Source of the DNA: Vallitalea sp.
GTDB taxonomy: Bacteria > Bacillota > Clostridia > Lachnospirales > Vallitaleaceae
Length of the DNA stretch: 64,000 nt
NCBI RefSeq assembly: GCF_025211055.1
Contig: NZ_JAOARO010000088.1
Location: forward strand, 124,001 to 188,000
Direction: 5' to 3'
Position numbers and translations under genes: made by a program. Under the pieces are notes generated by a model. It was not told the DNA's origin, did no database searches, and saw nothing but the letters and a program-made list of their open reading frames with translations. Numbering within the stretch: position 1 is the first letter of the stretch; every line of letters starts with the position of its first letter. Below, piece after piece: positions 18,747-26,126 of the stretch.

Positions 18747-20012
18747 ATGGCTAAGTTAAAGGCAATTAAGGGTCATATCATTTATACTAAGGTAAAAGAT
18801 AGTTTTGAAATACACGAAAATAGTTACATAGTTATTGATGATAAAAAGATTGTAGGCATTTATAACGAATTACCTGATATATACAAAGATGTAGCAATAA
18901 TTGATTACGGTTACAATTCAATTATAATTCCATCATTTATTGATTTGCATATACACGCACCTCAATATCTACAAATGGGAATTGGTCTGGATCTTGAATT
19001 GATTGAATGGTTGGACCAGTATACTTTTAAATACGAAACACTATTTTCCGATGTGAATTATGCTAAGAAGTTATACCCTAGATTTGTAGATGCCCTTTAT
19101 AGAGAAGGAACATTACGTTCTTGTATTTTTGCAACTATTCATAATGAAAGCACTAATGTATTGATAGATGAATTGAAAAGGAAGAAATTATCAGCATATG
19201 TGGGAAAAGTGAATATGAATCAAAATGCACCTGATGACCTATTACAATCTACAGCGTGTTCTATAGAAGAGACAAAAAAATTTATTGAAGGTAGCAATAA
19301 TACTGAAGACTTAATTAAACCTATAATAACTCCTAGATTTGCACCATGTTGTACTAGCGAATTACTTGAAACACTTGGTGAGTTGTCTATAGAAAAACAA
19401 CTTCCAGTTCAAACCCATCTTTCTGAGAATAAAAAAGAAGTTGAGTGGGTTAAATCATTATTTCCAAATAATAGGAATTATTCTGATGTTTATAAGGAAC
19501 ATCATTTATATGGTAATCAAAAAACTATACTAGCTCATTCGATTTATTTGACTAATGAGGAAGTTGAGATGGCTAGAAAAGAAAAAAATGTCTATCTAGT
19601 TCATTGTCCCAGTTCAAATAGCAATTTATCAAGTGGTATAATGCCAGTAACATACTATTTGGATGAAGGGATTAATGTTGGATTAGGAACAGATGTTGGT
19701 GCTGGTAACAAAATGAGTATGACTGATGTGATTACCAATGCTATACAGTATTCTAAGATAAGACATGTGTATAATGAGAAAGAACGTGTACTTAGTCTTC
19801 CTGAATCATTCTTCTTAGCAACTAAGATGAATGGTAGTTTCTTTGGGAAAGTTGGTAGCTTCGAAGAAGATTATTTTTTTGATGCTTTGGTAATAAGAGA
19901 TCCGGATCCTCTTACAAGTTTTCTAAGTCCTTTGGAGAGGTTACAGAGATTTTTATATTGCGGAAGTTCTAATAGTATTGTTGAACGTTATTTGGAAGGA
20001 GAAATCATTTAA
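18747..20012 (+). CDS. guaD: Guanine deaminase
   Basis: A 421-residue amidohydrolase with the guanine deaminase pattern: metal-binding HIH in PSFIDLHIHAPQY, QTHLSENKKEV, the histidine in ILAHSIYLT, HCPSSNSNL, and the metal aspartate in GLGTDVGAG. It converts guanine to xanthine and ammonia. AGGAGGT precedes the ATG. It is the last gene of the rightward purine operon and is followed by a strong intrinsic terminator at 20062-20097. With ade and the two xanthine dehydrogenases it lets all common purine bases enter as xanthine. Confidence 0.93.
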   Translation: MAKLKAIKGHIIYTKVKDSFEIHENSYIVIDDKKIVGIYNELPDIYKDVAIIDYGYNSIIIPSFIDLHIHAPQYLQMGIGLDLELIEWLDQYTFKYETLFSDVNYAKKLYPRFVDALYREGTLRSCIFATIHNESTNVLIDELKRKKLSAYVGKVNMNQNAPDDLLQSTACSIEETKKFIEGSNNTEDLIKPIITPRFAPCCTSELLETLGELSIEKQLPVQTHLSENKKEVEWVKSLFPNNRNYSDVYKEHHLYGNQKTILAHSIYLTNEEVEMARKEKNVYLVHCPSSNSNLSSGIMPVTYYLDEGINVGLGTDVGAGNKMSMTDVITNAIQYSKIRHVYNEKERVLSLPESFFLATKMNGSFFGKVGSFEEDYFFDALVIRDPDPLTSFLSPLERLQRFLYCGSSNSIVERYLEGEII

Positions 20013-20061
20013 AGAAAAAAATGTTCTAGAATGTAATTTGAACGATAAAAATTGATAATTG

Positions 20062-20097
20062 AAATGACGGTAACTGGGTTAAGCTACCGTCATTTTT
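20062..20097 (+). terminator. Intrinsic terminator of the purine operon
   Basis: ATGACGGTA (20064-20072) pairs perfectly with TACCGTCAT (20085-20093), with a further short inner pairing, then a T-run to 20097. It ends the operon 50 nt after guaD. Confidence 0.9.
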
Positions 20098-20164
20098 AAT
20101 TCTACAAACTCTTTTGTTTTAGTGTAAATACATAGATTTTTGTAGTGAGGAGTTATATTAATGA

Positions 20165-22612
20165 TTAATTAACAAATTCAATTGATGTAACATTTCTAAG
20201 TCCAGGGAGCAACATATAATTATTACGAGTTCCTGTAACCAAAATCTTGCGTCCTAAAGCATTTGAATTTTTTAGTGGACTGAATTCATTTCTCATATTT
20301 GATTCCAGTTTAACAGCTATAGTCTGTGCTTGGGGATCATTAGTATCAGCAACTTTCACAGCATAGATACCATTAAGATCAGAAACGATATAACCAGTAA
20401 GAGTAACCTTCGTACCATTAGATTCATTAAGTGCTTCTGCAACAGTTAAAGCGCTTGGACTTGGATTACCAGAATCAACAAACTCAATAGATGTAACATT
20501 TCTAAGCCCAGGAAGCAACATATAGTCGTTACGAGTACCAGTCACCAAAATCTTACGTCCTAAGGCATCAGGATTATTAAGAGGACTGAATTTATCTCTC
20601 ATATTGGATTCCAATTTAACAGCTATAGTCTGTGCTTGGGGGTTATTAGTATCAGCAACTTTCACAGCATAGATACCGTTAAGGTCAGAAACGATATAAC
20701 CAGTAAGAGTAATCTTCGTACCATTAGATTCATTAAGTGCTTCTGCAACAGTTAGTGCTGAAGGTTGTGGATTACTATTTATTGTTGTAGTTTGACCACT
20801 TACCACATTATATGTTCCAGTATAATCATTTTTCAGCACACCATCAGAACCATATAGTGATAATGTTATACCAGTATCTTCTTTGACTGCAATATTGACT
20901 TGACCAGAAGCATCAATCATTGCGGTACCTAGAATAACACCGTTTTTGGATGCGGCTACTATTTCACCTGTATTTCCAGATATTGAGCCTTGTAAATAGC
21001 CATAACCAGTTGATAAACCTGTAACAGTTTTTGTATCTTTCTTAGAACCATTTACTTTGATTCGTATTTTCATAGGTGGATTTGCAACTGAAACTATCCT
21101 TGCTGTAACTGCAGATGGTAATGGAACGGGAACAGCATTATATCCTGATGAAGTCCAGGCACCATTTAGATATAGCTGCCCTTGTTGATTTCCACCATCT
21201 TGATAAGCGCCAAATAATGGATTGGAAGCATCTCCAGTTATAGATATGGCAAAAGGTTCATTTTCATAAACATATGCAGGATATAGAGCAAATGAAGCAG
21301 AGTCAGCTGATCCACCTGTTGAAGGATAAGGTGCACCGAAAGAACCATCTGCAAAAGTATTTGTATCCCATGGATCATATCCTCCTGATGGATTAGTCCA
21401 AGGTTCAGTTTGTTGCTGATTGGTTTCAAGTGCTATCATTGGATTAGGAGTAGGGATACCTGCGGCATGATTAACACCATCAAATCCTATATAATTTTCT
21501 GGAGTTGCAAGCCAATTAACGATATTAATACTTAATGTAGCGGCATGTCCGGTATCGTTCCAACCTGGCCATGTAGATTTTGCTGATCCATCATTTTCTC
21601 GCAAGTATTTTGGAGTGGAATCTTCAATAGGAGAAGAATCACCAATAAAAGCAGCTTTTCCTAAGCTAGGTTTAGATATAGCAACATATGCTCCTTCATT
21701 TTCACCACCAAAATATAAACCAGTATCTGAAGCATGAGACCATGCTGTAGGATTATCAGAAGATGAAAAGTATACTATACCTTTTGCTTTGCTGCCGTCA
21801 ACAATAGATAAGGTAGCACCAGCAGCCATAAGTATAGGTGATACTCCTGCAGTTATTCCTTCTGAATATGTAGTAGATTTTATTCCTGAAACACCGCTCA
21901 AACAATCAATAGCATTAAATCTAAATCTTAAGCCAAATGTTTCTGCTAACCATCCTGCACTTGCAGAACCTGGATTTCGCATATCTCCGTATGCTGTGCT
22001 CATGTTATATGCAGTATCAGTTGATCTATTGTATCCATTATATACTTCGGTTGAATCCCATGTATTAAGATTTCTATCTGCATTATAATGATCTCCAATA
22101 AGATATATTCCTTTTCCAGAATCTACAAATTGTTCTAGAGCATCATATTCAGATATCATAAGAGGTCTATTAGGTTCTGCCATAACAAAAACATCTGCAT
22201 CTTTTATGGAATCATAAGTGATAACACATTCATTGAGAGCTACAAAGCTAGGTTGTCTATCATCATAAAATCGAATAACTCCATCATTATTTTTATCGAT
22301 GCCTCTATATTCTCTTACGGTGTAACCCTCATCTACTAATGCATCTGCAAAGCTTGAAAATGCACCGTCGATAACCCAATCAGCACTACCAGAAGTACCG
22401 CCGTGTGAAGTATCAAATAGTACTAATTTTCCATTATCATTACTAGGGGAAGGTATTTTTTCTGGAATAATATTATTCCAAGTATATGGTGTAGGTGTAG
22501 AACTAGATGCTAATGTATTAAGAGTTTGATTAGGAATGAAATAAGATGTCAATAGAAGTGATAAAACTAGTACCCAAAGAAGTTTTGTGAGTTTAGAAAA
22601 ATGTTTAAACAT
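20165..22612 (-). CDS. Secreted multidomain protein with N-terminal amidotransferase-like region and two C-terminal DUF6359-like repeats
   Basis: An 815-residue exported protein. Residues 1-~36 are a Sec signal peptide (basic start, long Leu run, then ASSSTPTPY). Residues ~45-370 resemble a class-I amidotransferase/DUF4350-like fold (KLVLFDTSHGG, later VFVMAEPNR and GKGIYLIGDHYN); there is no clear catalytic cysteine. A beta-rich middle (~400-615) follows. Residues 618-713 and 720-815 are near-identical OB-like copies beginning SALTVAEALNESNGTK, similar to repeats in YhcR-type extracellular nucleases. No LPXTG or membrane anchor is visible, so it is probably released or bound non-covalently. 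AAGGAGGA precedes ATG 22612. A surface hydrolase or nucleic-acid/carbohydrate-binding role is possible; the function is unknown. Confidence 0.7.
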   Translation of the reverse strand: MFKHFSKLTKLLWVLVLSLLLTSYFIPNQTLNTLASSSTPTPYTWNNIIPEKIPSPSNDNGKLVLFDTSHGGTSGSADWVIDGAFSSFADALVDEGYTVREYRGIDKNNDGVIRFYDDRQPSFVALNECVITYDSIKDADVFVMAEPNRPLMISEYDALEQFVDSGKGIYLIGDHYNADRNLNTWDSTEVYNGYNRSTDTAYNMSTAYGDMRNPGSASAGWLAETFGLRFRFNAIDCLSGVSGIKSTTYSEGITAGVSPILMAAGATLSIVDGSKAKGIVYFSSSDNPTAWSHASDTGLYFGGENEGAYVAISKPSLGKAAFIGDSSPIEDSTPKYLRENDGSAKSTWPGWNDTGHAATLSINIVNWLATPENYIGFDGVNHAAGIPTPNPMIALETNQQQTEPWTNPSGGYDPWDTNTFADGSFGAPYPSTGGSADSASFALYPAYVYENEPFAISITGDASNPLFGAYQDGGNQQGQLYLNGAWTSSGYNAVPVPLPSAVTARIVSVANPPMKIRIKVNGSKKDTKTVTGLSTGYGYLQGSISGNTGEIVAASKNGVILGTAMIDASGQVNIAVKEDTGITLSLYGSDGVLKNDYTGTYNVVSGQTTTINSNPQPSALTVAEALNESNGTKITLTGYIVSDLNGIYAVKVADTNNPQAQTIAVKLESNMRDKFSPLNNPDALGRKILVTGTRNDYMLLPGLRNVTSIEFVDSGNPSPSALTVAEALNESNGTKVTLTGYIVSDLNGIYAVKVADTNDPQAQTIAVKLESNMRNEFSPLKNSNALGRKILVTGTRNNYMLLPGLRNVTSIEFVN
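20168..20455 (-). repeat. Second copy of the 288-bp coding repeat
   Basis: Encodes residues 720-815 of the secreted protein. It is the partner of the copy at 20474-20761, with a 306-bp period. About 9 of 96 residues differ by eye, which points to a recent in-frame duplication. Confidence 0.85.
20474..20761 (-). repeat. First copy of the 288-bp coding repeat
   Basis: Encodes residues 618-713 of the secreted protein. A six-residue linker (SGNPSP) separates it from the second copy. Confidence 0.85.
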
Positions 22613-22839
22613 AAAACTTAGTCCTCCTTAATTTGGTATGAATTTTTAAATATACGACATTTTATTAATGCATTAGACAATATAGTATTGTATTATAATG
22701 AAGATTGTCTATATATTATATTATACAACAAAATAGTCATATTTGCAATTTTATTGTATAATATAATATAATTTATTGACTTTATTGTAGATGAATTTTT
22801 AATTTACTAATGGATATTATAACGTAATATGAGGAGATT

Positions 22840-22937
22840 ATGGAAGTATATACAAAACTAGAAATAACAGTATGTTACTGATGATTATTATATTGACTAT
22901 AGTAATAACTAGTGTAGTAGCAATAAGGAGGATTTAG
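22840..22937 (+). other. Two overlapping mini-frames, the second a hydrophobic peptide (possible small membrane peptide or gene remnant)
   Basis: A 13-codon frame (22840-22881) with GAGGAG only 3 nt upstream ends in TGA overlapping an ATG at 22881. The second frame (22881-22937; alternative ATG 22872) encodes an 18-21 residue peptide rich in Ile, Val and Leu and ending in AIRRI, like one transmembrane helix with a basic tail. A hairpin with T-rich tail follows 24 nt later. The same frame continues open upstream without a start codon, so a decayed gene is equally possible. Confidence 0.2.
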
Positions 22938-22960
22938 AAGAATCTAATAATAATAAATAA

Positions 22961-22991
22961 GGTGCTAGGCTATAATTTAGCTCTTAGCACC
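22961..22991. terminator. Hairpin terminator downstream of the 281-aa gene
   Basis: GGTGCTA (22961-22967) pairs with TAGCACC, with a short inner GCTA/TAGC stem. A T-rich tail follows on the plus strand and a weaker one on the minus strand. It lies just past the stop of the leftward gene at 22994 and could also end a rightward transcript. Confidence 0.65.
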
Positions 22992-22993
22992 TT

Positions 22994-23824
22994 TTATTTA
23001 ATCGTAAGTATACTTTTTTGTAAAAAGTTATTATCGCAGTTTTCTATAGTCTTAATGTTAGGCGCAATAGCATATAGAAAAACTGTACATTTTTTTTCCT
23101 CAATATATTTCATATAGATCCTACTTTTAAATTGGGTAATGGGGAAATTCTGCTTACCAGTATATTTTGATGGTGGTTTTCCGTATTGGATATAAGCTTG
23201 GTAATTTTCCTTATATCTATGATTATATCCGTGGCTCATTACTGTAGCATCAATAACAGACCAATTCTTATAACCAATATAAGTATCTACTTCATTAAAA
23301 CTATCTATCTTATAATTAGAAATAGGATTATATAATCCAAATCCCCCCAATACTAGTTCATTAATATCATAAGTACCTGGAAGCATGACTTCTTCTAAAT
23401 CAATCTCACCGTTATTATTGAATCCAAATCTATGATTTTCGGTATCTGTTTCTTGTACAAAATAGGCTCCATAAAAAGCACCATAATAATTAGAATCAGG
23501 ATTATATAACATTGAAGCTCCATTTAGATATTCAAAAGCGCCAAAGTTATATAATACCGTAAAATTCATTTTTCTATCCATAAAAGAAGAAAAACCTTCA
23601 TTATCATTGAATGTCATAACAAAAGGATACCAGTCTTTTTCACTAGTAGCTAGACCACCTGGCATCTTTATATCTATATTTAATTCATTAATAAAGCTAT
23701 CTTTTTCACAAAAATAGCTATAGATTTTCATAACTGATATACTTTTGATGTATTGAAAAAAAGGACTAATTATAAATAAAATGATTATAAGACATATTAT
23801 TGCTTTTTTAATTATTGGTTTCAA
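22994..23824 (-). CDS. Membrane-anchored protein of unknown function
   Basis: About 276 residues with one N-terminal transmembrane segment (KKAIICLIIILFIISPFF) and a long extracytoplasmic region rich in Tyr, Asn and Phe. There is no lipobox and no recognisable catalytic motif. The frame has an ATG at 23839, but that ATG immediately precedes the AGGAG that best serves as ribosome binding site; the in-frame TTG at 23824, seven bases after AGGAG, is the more likely start (MKPIIKKAI). It is flanked by the tRNA-Leu upstream and a hairpin terminator downstream, so it is probably monocistronic. I do not recognise a family. Confidence 0.6.
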   Translation of the reverse strand: MKPIIKKAIICLIIILFIISPFFQYIKSISVMKIYSYFCEKDSFINELNIDIKMPGGLATSEKDWYPFVMTFNDNEGFSSFMDRKMNFTVLYNFGAFEYLNGASMLYNPDSNYYGAFYGAYFVQETDTENHRFGFNNNGEIDLEEVMLPGTYDINELVLGGFGLYNPISNYKIDSFNEVDTYIGYKNWSVIDATVMSHGYNHRYKENYQAYIQYGKPPSKYTGKQNFPITQFKSRIYMKYIEEKKCTVFLYAIAPNIKTIENCDNNFLQKSILTIK

Positions 23825-23901
23825 AGTTAATCTCCTCATAATAAAAATCGTTTATGTCTTTGATAGATTAGTAAGTTTTCTGTTATAATATTAGTATAGA
23901 C

Positions 23902-23942
23902 AAAAAACGCCAATTAATGAATAATCATAAATTAACGTTTTT
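23902..23942 (-). terminator. Terminator after tRNA-Leu
   Basis: On the minus strand AACG-TTAATT-ATG pairs with CAT-AATT-CGTT across a small loop, with mismatches, and is followed by six T. It lies a few bases after the tRNA 3' end. Confidence 0.75.
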
Positions 23943-23947
23943 ATAAG

Positions 23948-24031
23948 TGCGGATGAAGGGACTCGAACCCTTACGATGTCACCACCGGTAGATTTTGAGT
24001 CTACTGCGTCTGCCAATTCCGCCACATCCGC
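23948..24031 (-). tRNA. tRNA-Leu (anticodon CAA)
   Basis: The minus strand starts GCGGATGTGGCGGAATTGGC, a typical tRNA-Leu 5' end with the long-variable-arm class layout. The anticodon stem GTAGA/TCTAC encloses loop CTCAAAA, so the anticodon is CAA. The T arm contains GGTTCGAGTCC. The acceptor GCGGATG pairs with CATCCGC, discriminator A. CCA is not encoded. Confidence 0.96.
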
Positions 24032-24097
24032 TTGTTATCTATATGTTCGATAATTTTCTTCCAAATTGTATGGTAGATTATCCCTCGAACTTGTACA

Positions 24098-24126
24098 AGT
24101 ATAGCATAGATTATATACAAATGCAA
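24098..24126 (-). promoter_or_regulatory. Promoter of tRNA-Leu
   Basis: On the minus strand TTGCAT (24126-24121), a 17-bp spacer and TATACT (24103-24098) form a good vegetative promoter about 65 bp before the tRNA. Confidence 0.75.
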
Positions 24127-24204
24127 CAACAAAATTGAGAAATTGCAATAAGATTTATTTCTGTGTTATTATTATAATAAAAGATAATGAAGGGATGGTT
24201 TAAG

Positions 24205-24381
24205 TTGAAAAAAAATCAATGTGATTATTGCTTATATTTAGCATATGATGAAGCAACTGATGAATATTATTGTTCAATGAATATAGATCAAGACGACTAT
24301 GAGAAATTATCATATAGTTACTATAACGGTTGTCCAGGGTTTCGGATGGGGGATGACTATACTATTGTAAGAAAACAATGA
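24205..24381 (+). CDS. DUF6472 family small cysteine-rich protein
   Basis: A 58-residue protein beginning KKNQCDYCLYLAYDE and ending GCPGFRMGDDYTIVRKQ. Four cysteines (CxxC near the start, one in YYCSMNID, one in GCPGF) suggest a small zinc-binding fold. The pattern matches the DUF6472 family common in Clostridia; its function is unknown. An ATG at 24187 opens the frame six codons earlier but has no ribosome binding site; AAGGGA upstream of TTG 24205 makes TTG the better start and gives the usual family N-terminus. Confidence 0.75.
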   Translation: MKKNQCDYCLYLAYDEATDEYYCSMNIDQDDYEKLSYSYYNGCPGFRMGDDYTIVRKQ

Positions 24382-24392
24382 CTCTAAATAGC

Positions 24393-24420
24393 TTTACATA
24401 TTTAGGATTTTTGTTACAAT
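24393..24420 (+). promoter_or_regulatory. Promoter upstream of the sigma factor gene
   Basis: TTTACA (24393-24398), a 16-bp spacer and TACAAT (24415-24420) sit about 65 bp before the start codon. This looks like a vegetative promoter. I cannot identify the ECF target sequence. Confidence 0.55.
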
Positions 24421-24484
24421 ATAATTGCATTAGAATAAATTACAAATGAAAAAAGGTTTTAATGAGAGGAGGTACAACTTTAAA

Positions 24485-25084
24485 ATGCTACATGATATGG
24501 AAAAAACCATTATTAAAAAGGCAAAAAAAGGAGATAAAGATGCATTTGAAAAATTAATAATTAATTATGAGAATAGAGTCTATAATATTGCTTACCAAAT
24601 GTTCGGTAATGAACATGATGCAAATGATATGGCACAAGAAGTTTTTATAAAAGTTTATAAGTCATTGGATAAGTTTAATTTCAAATCCTCTTTTTCTACT
24701 TGGATACATAGAGTTACTGTTAATACTTGTATTGATGAATATAGAAAAAAGAAAATAAATAATAAAGTTGAATCTATGAATGAATCAATAGAACAACAAG
24801 ATGGAGTGATACATAAACAATTTGTTGATAAAGATCTGACTCCAGAAGAGAAAGTAATTAAGAATGAAAATATTTTATTTGTTAAAGAATCTATTAATGA
24901 ATTAAAAGAGGAACATAAAATGATTATTATACTAAGAGACATAAAAGGATATTCCTATGATGATATTGCAGATATATTAGATATATCTATAGGAACAGTA
25001 AAATCACGTATATCCAGAGCAAGGTTAGGTCTAAAAAAAATAATTATAGAAAAAAAGGAACAAAATAAAAATGATTACGTCTAA
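24485..25084 (+). CDS. ECF-type RNA polymerase sigma factor
   Basis: A 199-residue sigma-70 family protein with only regions 2 and 4. Region 2 has NRVYNIAYQMFGNEHDANDMAQEVFIKVY and the promoter-melting WIHRVTVNTCIDEYRK. Region 4 has KMIIILRDIKGYSYDDIADILDISIGTVKSRISRAR, a clear helix-turn-helix. It resembles SigW/SigV-like factors. GAGGAGG is 12 nt before ATG 24485; an in-frame ATG 24446 lacks a site. The next gene, 23 nt downstream, encodes a zinc-finger anti-sigma factor, so the pair should respond to envelope stress. The inducing signal cannot be read from sequence. Confidence 0.9.
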   Translation: MLHDMEKTIIKKAKKGDKDAFEKLIINYENRVYNIAYQMFGNEHDANDMAQEVFIKVYKSLDKFNFKSSFSTWIHRVTVNTCIDEYRKKKINNKVESMNESIEQQDGVIHKQFVDKDLTPEEKVIKNENILFVKESINELKEEHKMIIILRDIKGYSYDDIADILDISIGTVKSRISRARLGLKKIIIEKKEQNKNDYV

Positions 25085-25107
25085 TTAAGTGAAAGGAGGG
25101 CTAAGAA

Positions 25108-25953
25108 ATGGATTGTAGTAAAGTTCAAGAAATGATGTCGTTATACATTGATAATCAATTATCTAAAGAAGAAAGAAAATTGTTTGAAGAACATATCGTT
25201 AGTTGTGAACAATGTAAAGAAGAACTCCATTTTCTGCAAACAATGATTGATAATGTTAACGATATTAATGAAGAGAAAGAGTTACCAACAGATTTTCATA
25301 AAAATCTAATGGTTAAAATAGATAGCACAAATTCAACTGAAATACAAACTGAAAACAGAATATATAGGCTTAATAGATTTGCAAAATATTATACAGCTGT
25401 AGCAGCAGTTTTTGTTATTGTATTAGTATTTGGGTTTATCGGCAAAACTAACATTAACAGAATAACTGATGATAAATTACAATATAATGTTAATACAGAA
25501 TCAATCAAAGAAGATAGTATAGATAAAGATATGATAGATGAAGCAACAAAAGAATCAGCTCCTAGAGCAGCTATTAGAAGTAAATCTTTTAATAATGATC
25601 CTGTTGATAATAATGAAAATAAATCAGATGAAACAATTACAACTGAAGGTGATTTAGGTACATTTGAATTTCAAGTCGCTGAAGATGGAGATACTAATAA
25701 TCCTGTTCTATACGAAGAGACAAAGAATGATGTACAAGTTCTGACTAAAGACGATAATGCAGGTTTAAAAGATGAAGAATTCAATTATATGGATAAAGAT
25801 AATAAGGCCTTATATAAAAACAATGGAATTGAGAATGTGGAATTAAGCGAATCAAAAAGTAATTATGAGTGGATAGTTATAATAGGCATTATCATCATAC
25901 TAATTATTCCATTACTCTATATAAAAATACAAAAAAATAAATTAAATAGATAA
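25108..25953 (+). CDS. Zinc-finger anti-sigma factor, membrane-bound
   Basis: A 281-residue partner of the upstream sigma factor. The N-terminus is a ZAS/zf-HC2 domain with the H-x3-C-x2-C signature (EEHIVSCEQCKEE) and an earlier Cys3. A first transmembrane segment lies near residues 92-112 (AVAAVFVIVLVFGFIG), then an acidic, Asn-rich extracytoplasmic stretch, and a second hydrophobic segment close to the C-terminus (WIVIIGIIIILIIPLLYI). Anti-sigma factors of this class usually have one transmembrane helix, so the second is notable. Release probably involves regulated proteolysis. GAAAGGAGGG precedes the ATG; a terminator follows. Confidence 0.87.
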   Translation: MDCSKVQEMMSLYIDNQLSKEERKLFEEHIVSCEQCKEELHFLQTMIDNVNDINEEKELPTDFHKNLMVKIDSTNSTEIQTENRIYRLNRFAKYYTAVAAVFVIVLVFGFIGKTNINRITDDKLQYNVNTESIKEDSIDKDMIDEATKESAPRAAIRSKSFNNDPVDNNENKSDETITTEGDLGTFEFQVAEDGDTNNPVLYEETKNDVQVLTKDDNAGLKDEEFNYMDKDNKALYKNNGIENVELSESKSNYEWIVIIGIIIILIIPLLYIKIQKNKLNR

Positions 25954-25960
25954 TAATAAA

Positions 25961-25990
25961 AGCAAAGGATAATTTAATCTTTGCTTTTTT
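25961..25990 (+). terminator. Terminator of the sigma/anti-sigma operon
   Basis: AGCAAAG (25961-25967) pairs with CTTTGCT (25979-25985), followed by a T-run. Confidence 0.88.
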
Positions 25991-26002
25991 AATCCATATT
26001 CA

Positions 26003-26031
26003 TTGTTAATTAGTTATTCATTTGTTATAAT
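26003..26031 (+). promoter_or_regulatory. Promoter of polA
   Basis: TTGTTA (26003-26008), a 17-bp spacer and a consensus TATAAT (26026-26031), 95 bp before the start codon. Confidence 0.65.
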
Positions 26032-26126
26032 AACTTATAGTATTATTCTAGAATTTTTATCTGGATAAGCAAAATTTAACTAATGTATCTTAATAGATAC
26101 CAAATAAAAGTAAGGATGAATAGATT

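Larger units (their letters stand above)
22613..22993. other. 381-bp intergenic region with a possible tiny transcription unit
   Basis: This region lies between two leftward genes. The part next to 22612 should hold the promoter of the secreted-protein gene, but AT-rich sequence hides a clear choice. On the plus strand there is a TTGACT box (22776-22781) with weak -10 candidates, the short frames at 22840-22937, and a hairpin at 22961-22991. Confidence 0.4.

Noticed and set aside
20168..20761. Insertion or assembly duplication
   Set aside because: The two copies are in frame, joined by a coding linker, and differ at scattered positions, so this is a real domain duplication.
23948..24031. Integration site of a mobile element at tRNA-Leu
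   Set aside because: No integrase gene and no repeated tRNA 3' end is visible nearby.
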